DNA from: Neostapfia colusana
Lineage: Eukaryota; Streptophyta; Magnoliopsida; Poales; Poaceae
Direction of reading: 5' to 3'
DNA: 64,000 bases
Assembly (NCBI GenBank): GCA_030760725.1
Contig: JASWHV010000010.1
Span: 36,089,760-36,153,759, forward strand
The notes under the pieces are model-generated. The model searched no databases and had not been told where the DNA came from. It saw nothing but the letters and a program-made list of their open reading frames with translations. Position 1 is the first letter of the stretch, and every line of letters begins with the position of its first letter. The position numbers and the translations under genes are program-made. Shown piece after piece: positions 22,742 to 32,495 of this stretch.

Positions 22742-25700
22742 TGACACGACCCCACTGGTCCTGTCGAGCCAGGATCACGCTGAGGGGTGCTGCGTTGCAC
22801 AGCACCGTATAACACACATCAAAGGTACAAAGCGGAAGCGGAAGCTTTATTACATAAACAAGTTTATTAACATGTTTACATCAAAATAAGTTTATTCCAC
22901 ACTCGCGGGCGTAGACTAAGCATCAAGTGCACGTTCAGCCCTCGAACGTGTCCTTGCTAGCACACACGCACACTAACTCTGCGGCGTGCACGACTCCCAC
23001 TCGACGGGGTTCCCTTCCTGGGGTTCCGTCTCCTCTTCGGGAGTCCCTTCCTCATAGAACCCTGCAAAAGCTTCAAACACAAGCAGTGAGCACGAAGGCT
23101 CAGCAAGTCTGACCCGTCTCACCTAAACATGGAACTTCTACATGAGGGTAATGGGTTGCATGAGGTAAAAATCATTTGCAAGGACTCGCCTAATTAGTAG
23201 AACCTTACTTTCAAGTTTTAGCAGCAGGTTGTGGAGAACCTTACGCTAAGGCACATGAGAGAGCCGCAATCAAACAAGAAACGCATTTCTCTCATGTACT
23301 TTGCCCAAAGTTGAAAAGAACTTTAGTTAGCACTAAGCTACAGCATATCATTAACAACCAATATCCAGCTTTCAATCAGCAACATTTTAACATGTAACTA
23401 GCCTGTTCTTTCTACGTCACGGTACAGTGAACAAGTGGTACTCACTGACCGCGAGGGACGGCGATTATAATCGATTTACACCTGCAGGGTTACCCGAACA
23501 ACCCGTCACGTACGCCCGTACTCGATGTTGCCTACAACAACCATCACGGACGCCGTACGCGACTACCTTTCACCCGTTAGCCAAATATTGAACCGGTCCC
23601 ATCGTCCCGAGCAAGAGGTCCCTGCACGCGCATCTCTGTGCCGCCAGCTGATTTACACCTCGAGCTCTCAACCTACCCTCTGAACGACGGGCAATGCCTC
23701 AATACCCAGCTACCCGAGTTACATCAGTTTCCCGGCTCCCATATAGCCGGTAGGTCTTCGGTACTGTTCTAGCTTGTTCAACAGGCCCGCACACGGCTCG
23801 GTCCTCAATCGACACAAGCGGAGCTACAGCACACAGGCCCCAAAGTCCTGCTGCCCTTACTCTCCGCTCGGTCTCATTTTCTTGCCATGTGTATCATGTG
23901 CTATCTCTACCCGAGCAATGTGCCTCTAGCCTATTCTCGCGAGTAGTTCCAACTACTCGACTTGTAACGAAACCTACTCTATCCTAGCAATGCAGTGGCT
24001 AACGAGGTTTTCAATCCTAAACCCAACCCATGGTTATCTTGGCTGTGCAGTTGGGTTTCCAATCAAGACTCTAATGCACAGAACAATATTCAAAGATGTG
24101 CTCAAAACAATAAACATTTGTAAAAAGGTTAATGCAAACCGGGGCTTGCCTTGCTGCTCTTGGTCATAGGCTAGCTGTTCCTCCGGAGTAACGAAGTCTA
24201 GGACTTCGGGTTCCTCCTCGACCTTAGCGACTACATGATAAGAACAATGTATGTATTAATTTAAATGCATTTGTATTAACTTTGAAGTTGTGAAGTCTAT
24301 AACCCTTGCTAGACAGACCTAATGATTGTGAAACTTTTACTGTGGCTTGGTTCCAACCTAAACAAAGATTTGGTCAAGTTTTAGTTGCAGCAAAGCTCAT
24401 TTGAGCCCTCCACAAATAATTATGTCCTTGACCTTAATTGGAACTCTTAGGGTGTTCTAGAAATTTTTCATGAGACAAACTATGACTTTCTGAAAACTAG
24501 ATTTTCAGAGGGTCCTAATGGAGTTGGTCTCACTTAATTTGGAAGTCTCTAACTAGAGATATGAGCTAAACAATTTCAGAGAAAATTCTGAAAATGTTTC
24601 TGAACATTTTCTATTTTCTCTGGAACAGTTTTACTAATCACACCATTAGGTGGACTAAATGAGCTCAAATGGATTTGAAATTTTTATGGTAGTTCAAGGA
24701 TATTTTGGTGAACATCTCAGCAAAATTTCAGGATTTTCCTCCAAAGGATTCTCCAGTTAAAATTCCTAACAGTTTAAATTTTAAGGAATTAATTCTGGAG
24801 AATTAAGGAATTTCATGAAGTGAAACTTGATTTTCTGGAAAGTACTCAGAGAGCTGAATCCAGCAAAATTTGGTTCACTCAATTTGGAGCTTTCTAGCCA
24901 AAGTTATAAGGATTTGAAGTTTGAACTAAAACTGAAATTCGGGGAAAAGTTTAAACTCTGGCTTGTGGGCCCCACACGCAGTACGTCGTCTTCCTCCTCG
25001 CGCCAACTGCGCAGCGGCGGCGTTCTCCGGCGACCCTCGCCGGAACTGAGTTCCCGGCCACCCCCTGGCCCGAAACTTGCCGCCTGCCCCTTTTCCGACC
25101 CCCTGGACTCGATGGTAGGGTCGCCGGCCGCCGGCGATGACCGGAAACCCGCGCGCACCGGTGACAGCACCTGCTAGGGTTCCGGTGAGGTCGGTCCCGC
25201 TCTCTCGTGCATCAAATCGACCGGAAATCGGTCGGAGAGCATCAGTAGGGCATGGGAAACACGAACTAGGGCTGGGTGGAAGCTAGAAATACCGGCAACT
25301 AGGCTCTCGACGGTGAGCCGAGGTGTTCAGCCATGGCGGCGGGGAAAACGGCCATACCATGGCCGATGCTCGATGGTTTTCCCTAATTCCAGTTCGAGCG
25401 TGGGCGCTAGCGTGCATAGAAGCTACTAGGTAACGAGCTCGTCCAACCTTCGTGCATAGAGCACGAATTCCACCCGAAGGTGAGCTCGGTTCTTATGAAC
25501 TGATCAACAGTAAATTTGGAAATTCTCGGCCGAGGGTTGATCAATCGCCAAACGGCTTTCGGCTACTCCATCTACATACAATCACGCACCTTTCTTGTGT
25601 AGAGAAGAGGGCGTGACAACGGCTGTGCCGTGCTGTCCACGGGAGCCCGATCGGCGGCGATGTTCGGCTCGCCGGAGAAATGGCTCGGACAGCTCGAGGA

Positions 25701-26653
25701 AGCTTGCTCACTGGCCAGCACGGAGTGTGGGAGGTTGCTCACGATCCCTTGGTGCCGTTTTGCTGTGGAGGAGGCTGTGCTTTGCGAGCGATCGGCTTGA
25801 TCAAGCGGGAGCTCGAGCGGCGGCGATGGCAGTGGAAAAACAGGTCGTGCACGTCGGCAGCTCGGGGAATGGCGACTGAAGCACGCCGGGGAGGGAATAA
25901 ATAGCCCGGCGGCTGGCCTCCAGCTTGGGGCGCGCAGCAGGAGCTGGCGCCGGCTGCCCCCCTTCGGGCGCGCACAGCAGCCGGGAACCGACTGAACTGT
26001 GTTTCAGTCGGTTTGTTTTGAGGCAGAGGCTGACATGTGGGTCCCACCCCTCTTTTAACCTCTGAAATTTACTCCTAACAGCTGTGGTAAACAGTGAACC
26101 CTATTCTACCCTTGGCAATTCAAATTATTCACCCAAGAGCCATTTGAATTGATCAAAGTTCAAATGAGGTTTGGTTTGAATGAATTTCAGCACAAGTTCA
26201 GTTTGAAATTCAAATAAAGTTTGAATTTCTCCCCCTTAGCTCATGTCAAGATCAACTCCAAATGGAGTGAAAATTGGTGTGTGAGCTCACAAAAATGTGC
26301 TGAGTAAGAATATGCCTTCCACTTTCAAATTCATGGTATAAAAACAGTTTGAATTTGAATATGTTTTCAAACTGCCCTCCTCCTATCTATACCCAAAATG
26401 ACCTCAAAAAGGTTTTGAATTTGGGTGAAACTTGGCATGGACATCCTTAGCAAAGTGTAGGAGTTTTCATATGTCCAGCCCATCTATATCACATGTGGGA
26501 AATACCACTTTTGCAATGTGTGAGTTTGTTCTCTAATGAGCATGTTGATAATTGTTACTTGCTTTTCATTTGTGTTCATCATTCTTGCTCAAATGAGGTG
26601 TGTGGTGTGGTGATGAACACTACAAATGGGTGTCAGAAACTGAGGCCCTTACA
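22742..26653 (-). repeat. 3' LTR of C
   Basis: From TGACACGACCCC (22742) to GGCCCTTACA (26653). It carries an open mini-gene copy: terminal exon 22973-23061, internal exon 24150-24230. A 9-base-stem palindrome CGAGTAGTT/AACTACTCG lies near 23940, and CGATTATAATCG near 23463. A sense CTATTTATT near 25900 could be a weak TATA element. No other gene is seen in the 3.9 kb; plus-strand open frames here are antisense to the LTR. Confidence 0.95.
22973..24230 (-). CDS. Possible spliced Q/E-rich LTR mini-gene, C 3' LTR copy
   Basis: Internal exon 24150-24230 (81 bases, sense 5' to 3' downward) follows ATCATGTAG and ends CAGCAAG|GC; terminal exon 22973-23061 (89 bases) follows CTTTTGCAG and ends in TAG. 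The spliced frame is open and contains PEVLDFVTPEEQL, DQEQQ-G, then FYEEGTPEEETEP and EWESCTPQS. It is the same as the 5' LTR copy except for a synonymous Tyr codon (TAT for TAC). Function unknown. A start codon was not found, so the upstream end of the product is open. Confidence 0.45.
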
Positions 26654-26666
26654 TTCCTCCGCCCTT
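26654..26666 (-). other. Polypurine tract of C
   Basis: Minus-strand AAGGGCGGAGGAA directly precedes the TGTAAGGGCC start of the 3' LTR. H2 has AAGGGTGGAGGAA in the same place. Confidence 0.8.
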
Positions 26667-26722
26667 AAAAGAATCTCGTCCCGAGATTATAAGGCGAAAA
26701 TGAGAGAGAGGACGGTGGAAAA

Positions 26723-29700
26723 TTACCGGATATGCGACGTGAAAAAGTCGGGGTAGTTAGTGCGAAGGAATTCTTCGCTCTCCCATGTCGCTTCGTCCAT
26801 GGAGTGATTACTCCACAGAACCTTGTAGAACCACAACGTACGGTTGCGTGTGGTTCGGGCCTTCTCATCAATAATCTGCACCGGTTCCTCCTGATAGGTG
26901 AGATCCGGTTGCAGTTCTTCAATGTCTTCCAGCTGAACGGTAGTTGATAGCTTGAGACACTTCCTTAGCTGGGAAATGTGAAAGACGTCGTGCACACCGG
27001 AAAATGCTTCTGGTAATTTTAGCCGGTATGCCACCGATCCACATCTTTCGGTAATCTGAAATGGACCGATGAATCGGGGTGCTAACTTTCCCCTCACCCC
27101 AAATCTGTTTACGCCCTTCATTGGAGACACCCGTAGATATACGTGATCCCCAACTTCGAATTGTAATGGGCGCCTTCTCCGATCCGCATACTGTTTCTGA
27201 CGGGATTGAGCGGCTTTTAGGTTCGCTTGAATCAGTCGAACCTTTTCTTCCGCGTTGTTGACAAGGTCAATCCCGAAGGTAACCCTTTCGCCAGACTCAC
27301 ACCAGTTCAATGGTGTGCGGCATTTTCTCCCGTATAGCGCCTCGTAGGGCGCCATCTTGATGCTGGCTTGGTACCCATTGTTGTACGAGAACTCGGCTAA
27401 CGGCAAGTGATCATCCCAATTCTTGCCGTGGTCGATAGCGCAAGCTCGTAGCATGTCTTCTAGGATTTGATTTACCCGCTCAGTTTGTCCATCCGTCTGC
27501 GGGTGGTAGGCTGAACTACGGATCAGCTTCGTCCCCAAGGCAGCGTGTAGCTGCTCCCAAAAACGGGACACAAATAAAGTGCCCCGGTCCGATATGATGG
27601 TACGGGGTACGCCGTATAAGCATAGGATCCGTGAGATGTACAGTTCAGCGTACTTCTTGGCGTTGTAGTTGGTGTTGACCGGGATGAAATGGGCAACTTT
27701 GGTGAGCCGATCGACGATCACCCACACAGAATCATGTTTCTGTAAGGTGGTGGGTAAACCGACGACGAAATCCATGCTCACGTCTTCCCACTTCCAGGCA
27801 GGAATGCCTAGTGGTTGCAGCAGTCCCGGTTTCCGCATATGGTCTGCCTTCACCCTTTGACATGTATCACACTCGGACACGTATTTGGCAGTCTCTCGCT
27901 TCATCCGTGTCCACCAAAACTTTCTTTTGAGTTCTTGATACATTTTGTTGCTGCCGGGGTGAATAGAAAATTTTGATAAGTGAGCCTCATCAAAGATTTT
28001 CTTCCTTAACTCCGGGTTTCGGGGTACGACGATCCGGTCCTTGAACCATAGGACGCCGTCTCCGTCCTTCCGGAAACATTTCAACTCCCCACTGTCTACA
28101 CGTCTCCGCAAATGTGACATGCCCTTGTCATTCTTCTGGGCTGCCGCTATCTCTTCACGGATGGTGGGGATCAAAGCTAGGTTGTAGAGAGCTCCATGTG
28201 GAATCACATGTAGTGGTGGTTCGCTCTCTTCCAACGGTGTGATGGTCAGATTATTGACGTGTGACTTGCGGCTCAGCGCATCTGCCACAACGTTTGCCTT
28301 GCCCGGATGATAATGGATCTCTATCTCGTAATCCTTTATCAGTTCTAACCATCTTCGTTGCCTCATGTTCAGCTCCTTCTGAGTGAATATGTACTTGAGG
28401 CTTTTGTGGTCGGTATATAAATGTACGAGGTTACCGAGTAGGTAGTGCCTCCACATTTTTAGTGCAAGTACCACGGCAGCGAGCTCCAAGTCGTGAGTTG
28501 GATAATTTTGCTCATGATTCCTAAGCTGCCGTGATCCATACGCGACCACTCTTCGGTCTTGCATCAGCACACATCCGAGCCCAATGCCGGATGCATCGCA
28601 GTACACATCGAACGGTTTTGTTGTGTCTGGCTGCGCCAAAACCGGTGCTGATGTCAGGTGCTTGACTAAAGCCTTGAATGCTGCTTCACATGCTGGACTC
28701 CAAACATATTTGGTAGCCTTCTTCAGCAGCTCTGTCATTGGCTTGGCAATCTTCGAGAAGTTCGGAATGAACCTCCGATAATATCCCGCGAGTCCGAGGA
28801 AACTCCGTACCTCATGAACGGTTCTCGGGGATTTCCAATTCAGCACTTGCGTGATCTTGCTCGGGTCCACAGCGATACCTTCCGCTGAGATGATATGCCC
28901 GAGGAAAGGCACTTGCGATATCCAAAACTCGCATTTGCTGAACTTTGCGTATAACTTGTGATCCCGCAGCCGTTGCAAGACTATACGCAGATGTTTCTTG
29001 TGATCTTCCTCCGACTTGGAGTATACCAGGATGTCGTCGATGAAGACCACGACAAACTTGTCCAGCTCCGGCATGAACACCGAGTTCATTAAGTACATGA
29101 AGTGAGCTGGAGCATTGGTAAGGCCGAAGGACATGACCAGGTACTCATAAAGTCCGTACCATGTTGAGAAAGCTGTCTTCGGAATGTCCTCCGCCCTTAT
29201 CTTAATCTGATGGTACCCGGATCTTAAATCCACCTTGGAAAAGATCTTTGCTTCGACCAACTGATCAAACAACATGTCGATCCGTGGCAACGGGTACTTA
29301 TTCTTGATGGTTACGGCATTTAATGGGCGGTAGTCCACGCAAAGCCGCAACGTTTCATCCTTCTTCTTGACAAATAATGCCGAACAACCCCATGGGGAGG
29401 AGCTCGGCCTAATAAAACCCTTCTCCAGAAGGTCCGTGAGCTGAGTCTTCAGTTCAGCCAACTCCTTGGGCGCCATCTTGTACGGCCTTCGGGATATTGG
29501 CATGGTTCCCGGTGCAAGTTCAATCTTGAACTCCACCTCTCTATCGGGTGGCATCCCCGGCAAATCGTCCGGGAATACATCCGGGAACTCTCGGACCACT
29601 GGAATGTCTTCCAATCTGATAGTTGTGGACTGATAGACACTTGAAAGTTTTATTTCTGGACTGTCCAGAAATAATGAGTGAGAACCGTGCACCTCTGAGT

Positions 29701-31279
29701 TTAAGTGCACGACTCGAAGGACGGTGTCTAAAACAGCGCCGTGGCGGGTTAACCACGACATCCCTAGGATGACATCGACCTTCTGTCCCTCTAAGATAAT
29801 GAGAGACGTGGGGTACACTCTACCCGCTAAGCATAATGGTGCTTTGGAGACCATTACGCTTGCTGAAATCTTCCCACCCGGTGAACAAATTAAATATGGA
29901 CTATCGGTGGGTAGTATTGGCAAGCGGTGTTTAGCAATGAAAGCTTTGCTAATAAAATTATGCGTGGCGCCCGAATCAAATAGTACTATAGCGGGATGCT
30001 GGTGGAGTTGGAACATACCCGCAAGGATTGGCTCGCCCTCCGGCACGTCCTCAATGGCAAGCTGGTGGACAGTGCCGGGCCTAGGGTTTGCCCGCCGCGC
30101 ATTAGTAGGGTTCCGGGGTTGATTCCTCCCCGGAAACTGTGGTGCCACTCCGCCGCCTTGCCTCTCCGGGCAACTGCTCGCGAAGTGTCCTGGACGACCA
30201 CACTTGTAACATGTGGCCGCTGCTGGTGGAGTACTCGGGGGACGAAAGCCCGGCATGCGTTGCGGAGGTGCAAACGCACGCGGCATCGCCCGCTGCTGCT
30301 GTTGTTGTTGCGGTGGTACTGGCAGTGCCGGCCGGAATGCCAGTGAAGAGTACGGCCGACTGCGGAATGGCATCGACCGCTGTGGTGGCTGCCAGCGTGG
30401 CCCTGATGGTGGGCGATTCACCATCTGAAACTTCTGAGAAGGACCGCCTCCTTCTCCGCTGCTCTGTGGCGCGCTTCGCTTTCGCTCTGCCGCCGCCAAC
30501 TCCTTGCCGGAGTCTTCCTGAACAATCGCAGCATCAATTATGTCGTTGAGGCTGCCGCGATTGAACATCGCCAGCTTGTCCTTCAGGAGCGGGTTAAGCC
30601 CCTGGTAAAAATGGTCCCGCCGCTTCTCGTCCGTATCTGCGTGATACGACGCGTAGAGCGCGAGATCGTTAAACGCCCTGGAATATTCCAGCGCGTTCCG
30701 GCTCCCTTGTTGCAGGTGTAGGAATTCCTGCGTCTTTCTCTTCATCAAACCGGGCGGTATATGATAGGCCCTGAAGGCCGTCCGGAACTCCGCCCAGGTC
30801 ATCACTCGGTCGGTGGGTTGTGAAGCACAGAAGTTGGCCCACCACGCGCTCGCGGATCCTTGGAGCTGCTGGACCGCGAACTGAGTCTTGCGCTGCTCGC
30901 TGATTTGGAGCAGCCCGAACTTCATCTCTATGGCGCGGAGCCAGTTGTCCGCGTCAAGTGGTTCATCCGCCCTTGAGAATACAGGGGGATGAGTCGCCAG
31001 GAAGTCGGAGTAGGAGCTCTGTTGGCGCTCCTCACGATCTTGACGTCTCTCTGGGCGAGACGTATTCGCAATTAACGTTTGTAGCAGCTCTGTGTGCTGC
31101 TGATGTGAACCCGCCATTGCCGCGACAATGTCGGCCAATGTAACCGTTGGCAGTGGCGGTGGCGGTGTTTGCTGTTGCTGTTGCTGCTGCTGTCCCGAGG
31201 AGTCCTCGGGAGGCGGTTGGGAGGTCTCTCCCCCTTGACTGGTACCCCCAACGTCAGGGTTGGCACGAGTACGCGTCAT
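26723..31279 (-). CDS. gag-pol polyprotein of C with chromodomain, 1518 aa
   Basis: Encodes capsid and all enzymes for copying and inserting the element. The ATG at 31279 (MTRTRANPDV) is chosen because E and D gags start at the same point (MVRTRTT, MTRTHAN); the extra upstream codons begin only with GTG. Gag is residues 1-400 with a Gln/Pro-rich stretch at 29-45, the WWANF capsid region, and knuckle CYKCGRPGHFASSC at 357-370. Protease DSGA is at 435-438. RT is about 590-800 with Asp684 (VDLRSGYHQ) and FIDD 746-749. RNase H has Asp895, Glu932, Asp957 and Asp1000. Integrase has His1100, His1107, Cys1137, Cys1140 and Asp1170, Asp1231, Glu1267 (35 apart). GPF is at 1405-1407 and the chromodomain at about 1465-1508. 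Gag and pol share one frame. Odd: Trp707 replaces the Arg found in H2 and A. Confidence 0.95.
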   Translation of the reverse strand: MTRTRANPDVGGTSQGGETSQPPPEDSSGQQQQQQQQTPPPPLPTVTLADIVAAMAGSHQQHTELLQTLIANTSRPERRQDREERQQSSYSDFLATHPPVFSRADEPLDADNWLRAIEMKFGLLQISEQRKTQFAVQQLQGSASAWWANFCASQPTDRVMTWAEFRTAFRAYHIPPGLMKRKTQEFLHLQQGSRNALEYSRAFNDLALYASYHADTDEKRRDHFYQGLNPLLKDKLAMFNRGSLNDIIDAAIVQEDSGKELAAAERKRSAPQSSGEGGGPSQKFQMVNRPPSGPRWQPPQRSMPFRSRPYSSLAFRPALPVPPQQQQQQRAMPRAFAPPQRMPGFRPPSTPPAAATCYKCGRPGHFASSCPERQGGGVAPQFPGRNQPRNPTNARRANPRPGTVHQLAIEDVPEGEPILAGMFQLHQHPAIVLFDSGATHNFISKAFIAKHRLPILPTDSPYLICSPGGKISASVMVSKAPLCLAGRVYPTSLIILEGQKVDVILGMSWLTRHGAVLDTVLRVVHLNSEVHGSHSLFLDSPEIKLSSVYQSTTIRLEDIPVVREFPDVFPDDLPGMPPDREVEFKIELAPGTMPISRRPYKMAPKELAELKTQLTDLLEKGFIRPSSSPWGCSALFVKKKDETLRLCVDYRPLNAVTIKNKYPLPRIDMLFDQLVEAKIFSKVDLRSGYHQIKIRAEDIPKTAFSTWYGLYEYLVMSFGLTNAPAHFMYLMNSVFMPELDKFVVVFIDDILVYSKSEEDHKKHLRIVLQRLRDHKLYAKFSKCEFWISQVPFLGHIISAEGIAVDPSKITQVLNWKSPRTVHEVRSFLGLAGYYRRFIPNFSKIAKPMTELLKKATKYVWSPACEAAFKALVKHLTSAPVLAQPDTTKPFDVYCDASGIGLGCVLMQDRRVVAYGSRQLRNHEQNYPTHDLELAAVVLALKMWRHYLLGNLVHLYTDHKSLKYIFTQKELNMRQRRWLELIKDYEIEIHYHPGKANVVADALSRKSHVNNLTITPLEESEPPLHVIPHGALYNLALIPTIREEIAAAQKNDKGMSHLRRRVDSGELKCFRKDGDGVLWFKDRIVVPRNPELRKKIFDEAHLSKFSIHPGSNKMYQELKRKFWWTRMKRETAKYVSECDTCQRVKADHMRKPGLLQPLGIPAWKWEDVSMDFVVGLPTTLQKHDSVWVIVDRLTKVAHFIPVNTNYNAKKYAELYISRILCLYGVPRTIISDRGTLFVSRFWEQLHAALGTKLIRSSAYHPQTDGQTERVNQILEDMLRACAIDHGKNWDDHLPLAEFSYNNGYQASIKMAPYEALYGRKCRTPLNWCESGERVTFGIDLVNNAEEKVRLIQANLKAAQSRQKQYADRRRRPLQFEVGDHVYLRVSPMKGVNRFGVRGKLAPRFIGPFQITERCGSVAYRLKLPEAFSGVHDVFHISQLRKCLKLSTTVQLEDIEELQPDLTYQEEPVQIIDEKARTTRNRTLWFYKVLWSNHSMDEATWESEEFLRTNYPDFFTSHIR

Positions 31280-31550
31280 TCTGAAATTCAAAACAGCAGC
31301 AATTAGCACATGTCTCACTTAAAATTCCATACGCAACAGTAGGTATTGAGTGACACATGATTAATTTGCACAACATTCACATATATTGATAAAGCAGAAA
31401 CTTTATACAAGATACATTATTCTTGGATCTCCGAGAAGTCGTGCTCATGTCGTCACTACCTATACATACGCTACTGTCTACACGACATGTCACCGATTAC
31501 AAAAGTTGGGTTACGCTACCCTAGCTGCCCTACTTGGCAACCGTAACCCC
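31280..31550 (-). promoter_or_regulatory. ORF0-gag spacer with splice-acceptor-like end
   Basis: The 270 bases between ORF0 and gag on the minus strand end in GCTGTTTTGAATTTCAG|A-ATG, with a branch-point-like CTAAT about 24 bases upstream. D has the same (GCTGTTTTAAATTTCAG|A-ATG), and E ends TGTGGTTGCAG|ATG. Read as a 3' splice site this would put gag at the start of a spliced mRNA. Inference only. Confidence 0.5.
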
Positions 31551-32495
31551 CTACTCGGAGTAGAACTCGACCTCCTGTGGGTCGTCCTCCTCCGGTACCT
31601 CGGCTGGTGGCTCTGGATCTACCACCTCTTCTCCCATTCCGGGTTCTCCCATGGCTGGAAGACCCAAGACTACCGGTACGCCCAATACTGGGGGCACGAG
31701 GTCCTGCAATGCATGCACCTCGTCCATAGCCTGGTTGTAGTCCTCTTCCCAGCCTTGTCCTTCCTCAATAGCGTCGTCCCGCTCTTGAGCAAGGTCCTCA
31801 TTATGCTGGGTTAGGGTCTGCACCAGCTCTTGCAACGCCGCGATGTCAACACGGCCCTTCTTCTTTGCCTTCTTCAGACGATGCAACTGATTGTGTTGTT
31901 CATTCAGTCGCTTGATCGTCGGAAGGAGCACATTGCGGAGTGCACTGTGAGCACTCTCAAAATAATCTCCACGGCTGGTGCTCTCCTTGAGCTTGGTGGC
32001 GAGATGCTCCGTATGAACAGCTTGGCTGTTCATCACAGCGTTTCCCGCCCTCATTTGGAGACTGAGATTTGCCTCCGCGGGGTTGTACCTTGGGCAACTC
32101 GGGTCTGTTGCCTCCAGGTACCTCTCTTCCCACACATGCTGAGCTCGTCCCTCCACCGGAACGAGTGCGTATGGAGTCCCCTCCATAGCCTGCACGTGTA
32201 GTTGGCAGAAACGCGACATAGTGTCACGGGCTGCCGCTTGCCACATCCCTTCCGGTTGTCTTCCTCTCACCGTGACGGTGAATGGCACCCAACCGGGTGG
32301 CGTAGGCCCTGCAGGAACCTCGACATGGATCGTCCACGTCTTGTTCCCCTCTTCGCCTTCTTCCTTGGCGAAGTATTGCGGCATCTGGTTGTACCCGAAA
32401 TATTGGAGCATTTGCCACAATGCTTCCGGGTAGCCGCTACGGTCAGAGCAGTGGGAAACTACCCACCCGTTCTCCAACCGTTTATCTGCTGCCAT
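31551..32495 (-). CDS. ORF0: extra protein upstream of gag, 314 aa
   Basis: An open gene between the leader and gag, same strand, own start (ATGGCAGCAG at 32495) directly behind TTTTTACAG. Residues 1-190 are a globular-looking region with conserved GYPEALWQMLQYFGYNQMPQYF-type sequence split by Gln/Phe, PAGPTPPGW (61-69) and CQLH (97-100). Residues about 195-265 are charged with a likely coiled coil (LKKAKKKGR, TLTQHNEDLAQERDDAIEEG). The tail 285-314 is acidic (PEEDDPQEVEFYSE). No transmembrane segment, zinc finger or catalytic motif is recognised. Element D has a collinear copy of identical length with one stop, which argues for a real gene. From memory, rice gypsy elements of the RIRE3/RIRE8 type have an orf0 in this position; homology needs a search. 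Role unknown. Confidence 0.85.
   Translation of the reverse strand: MAADKRLENGWVVSHCSDRSGYPEALWQMLQYFGYNQMPQYFAKEEGEEGNKTWTIHVEVPAGPTPPGWVPFTVTVRGRQPEGMWQAAARDTMSRFCQLHVQAMEGTPYALVPVEGRAQHVWEERYLEATDPSCPRYNPAEANLSLQMRAGNAVMNSQAVHTEHLATKLKESTSRGDYFESAHSALRNVLLPTIKRLNEQHNQLHRLKKAKKKGRVDIAALQELVQTLTQHNEDLAQERDDAIEEGQGWEEDYNQAMDEVHALQDLVPPVLGVPVVLGLPAMGEPGMGEEVVDPEPPAEVPEEDDPQEVEFYSE

Noticed and set aside
22927..23112. 61-codon plus-strand frames (also 34179-34364 and 42171-42356)
   Set aside because: They are the reverse complement of the LTR mini-gene terminal exon, whose sense frame is the conserved one.
24827..25177. A 116-codon plus-strand open frame, repeated at 36079-36429
   Set aside because: Antisense to the LTR of C and present twice only because there are two LTRs; it has no conservation in B, H2 or E.
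30139..30549. 136-codon plus-strand frame inside C gag
   Set aside because: Shadow of the Gln/Arg/Pro-rich gag linker on the opposite strand.
31279..31318. Longer N terminus for C gag (MRHVLIAAVLNFR...)
   Set aside because: Would need a GTG start and would translate the acceptor-like TTTGAATTTCAG; D and E support the ATG at 31279.
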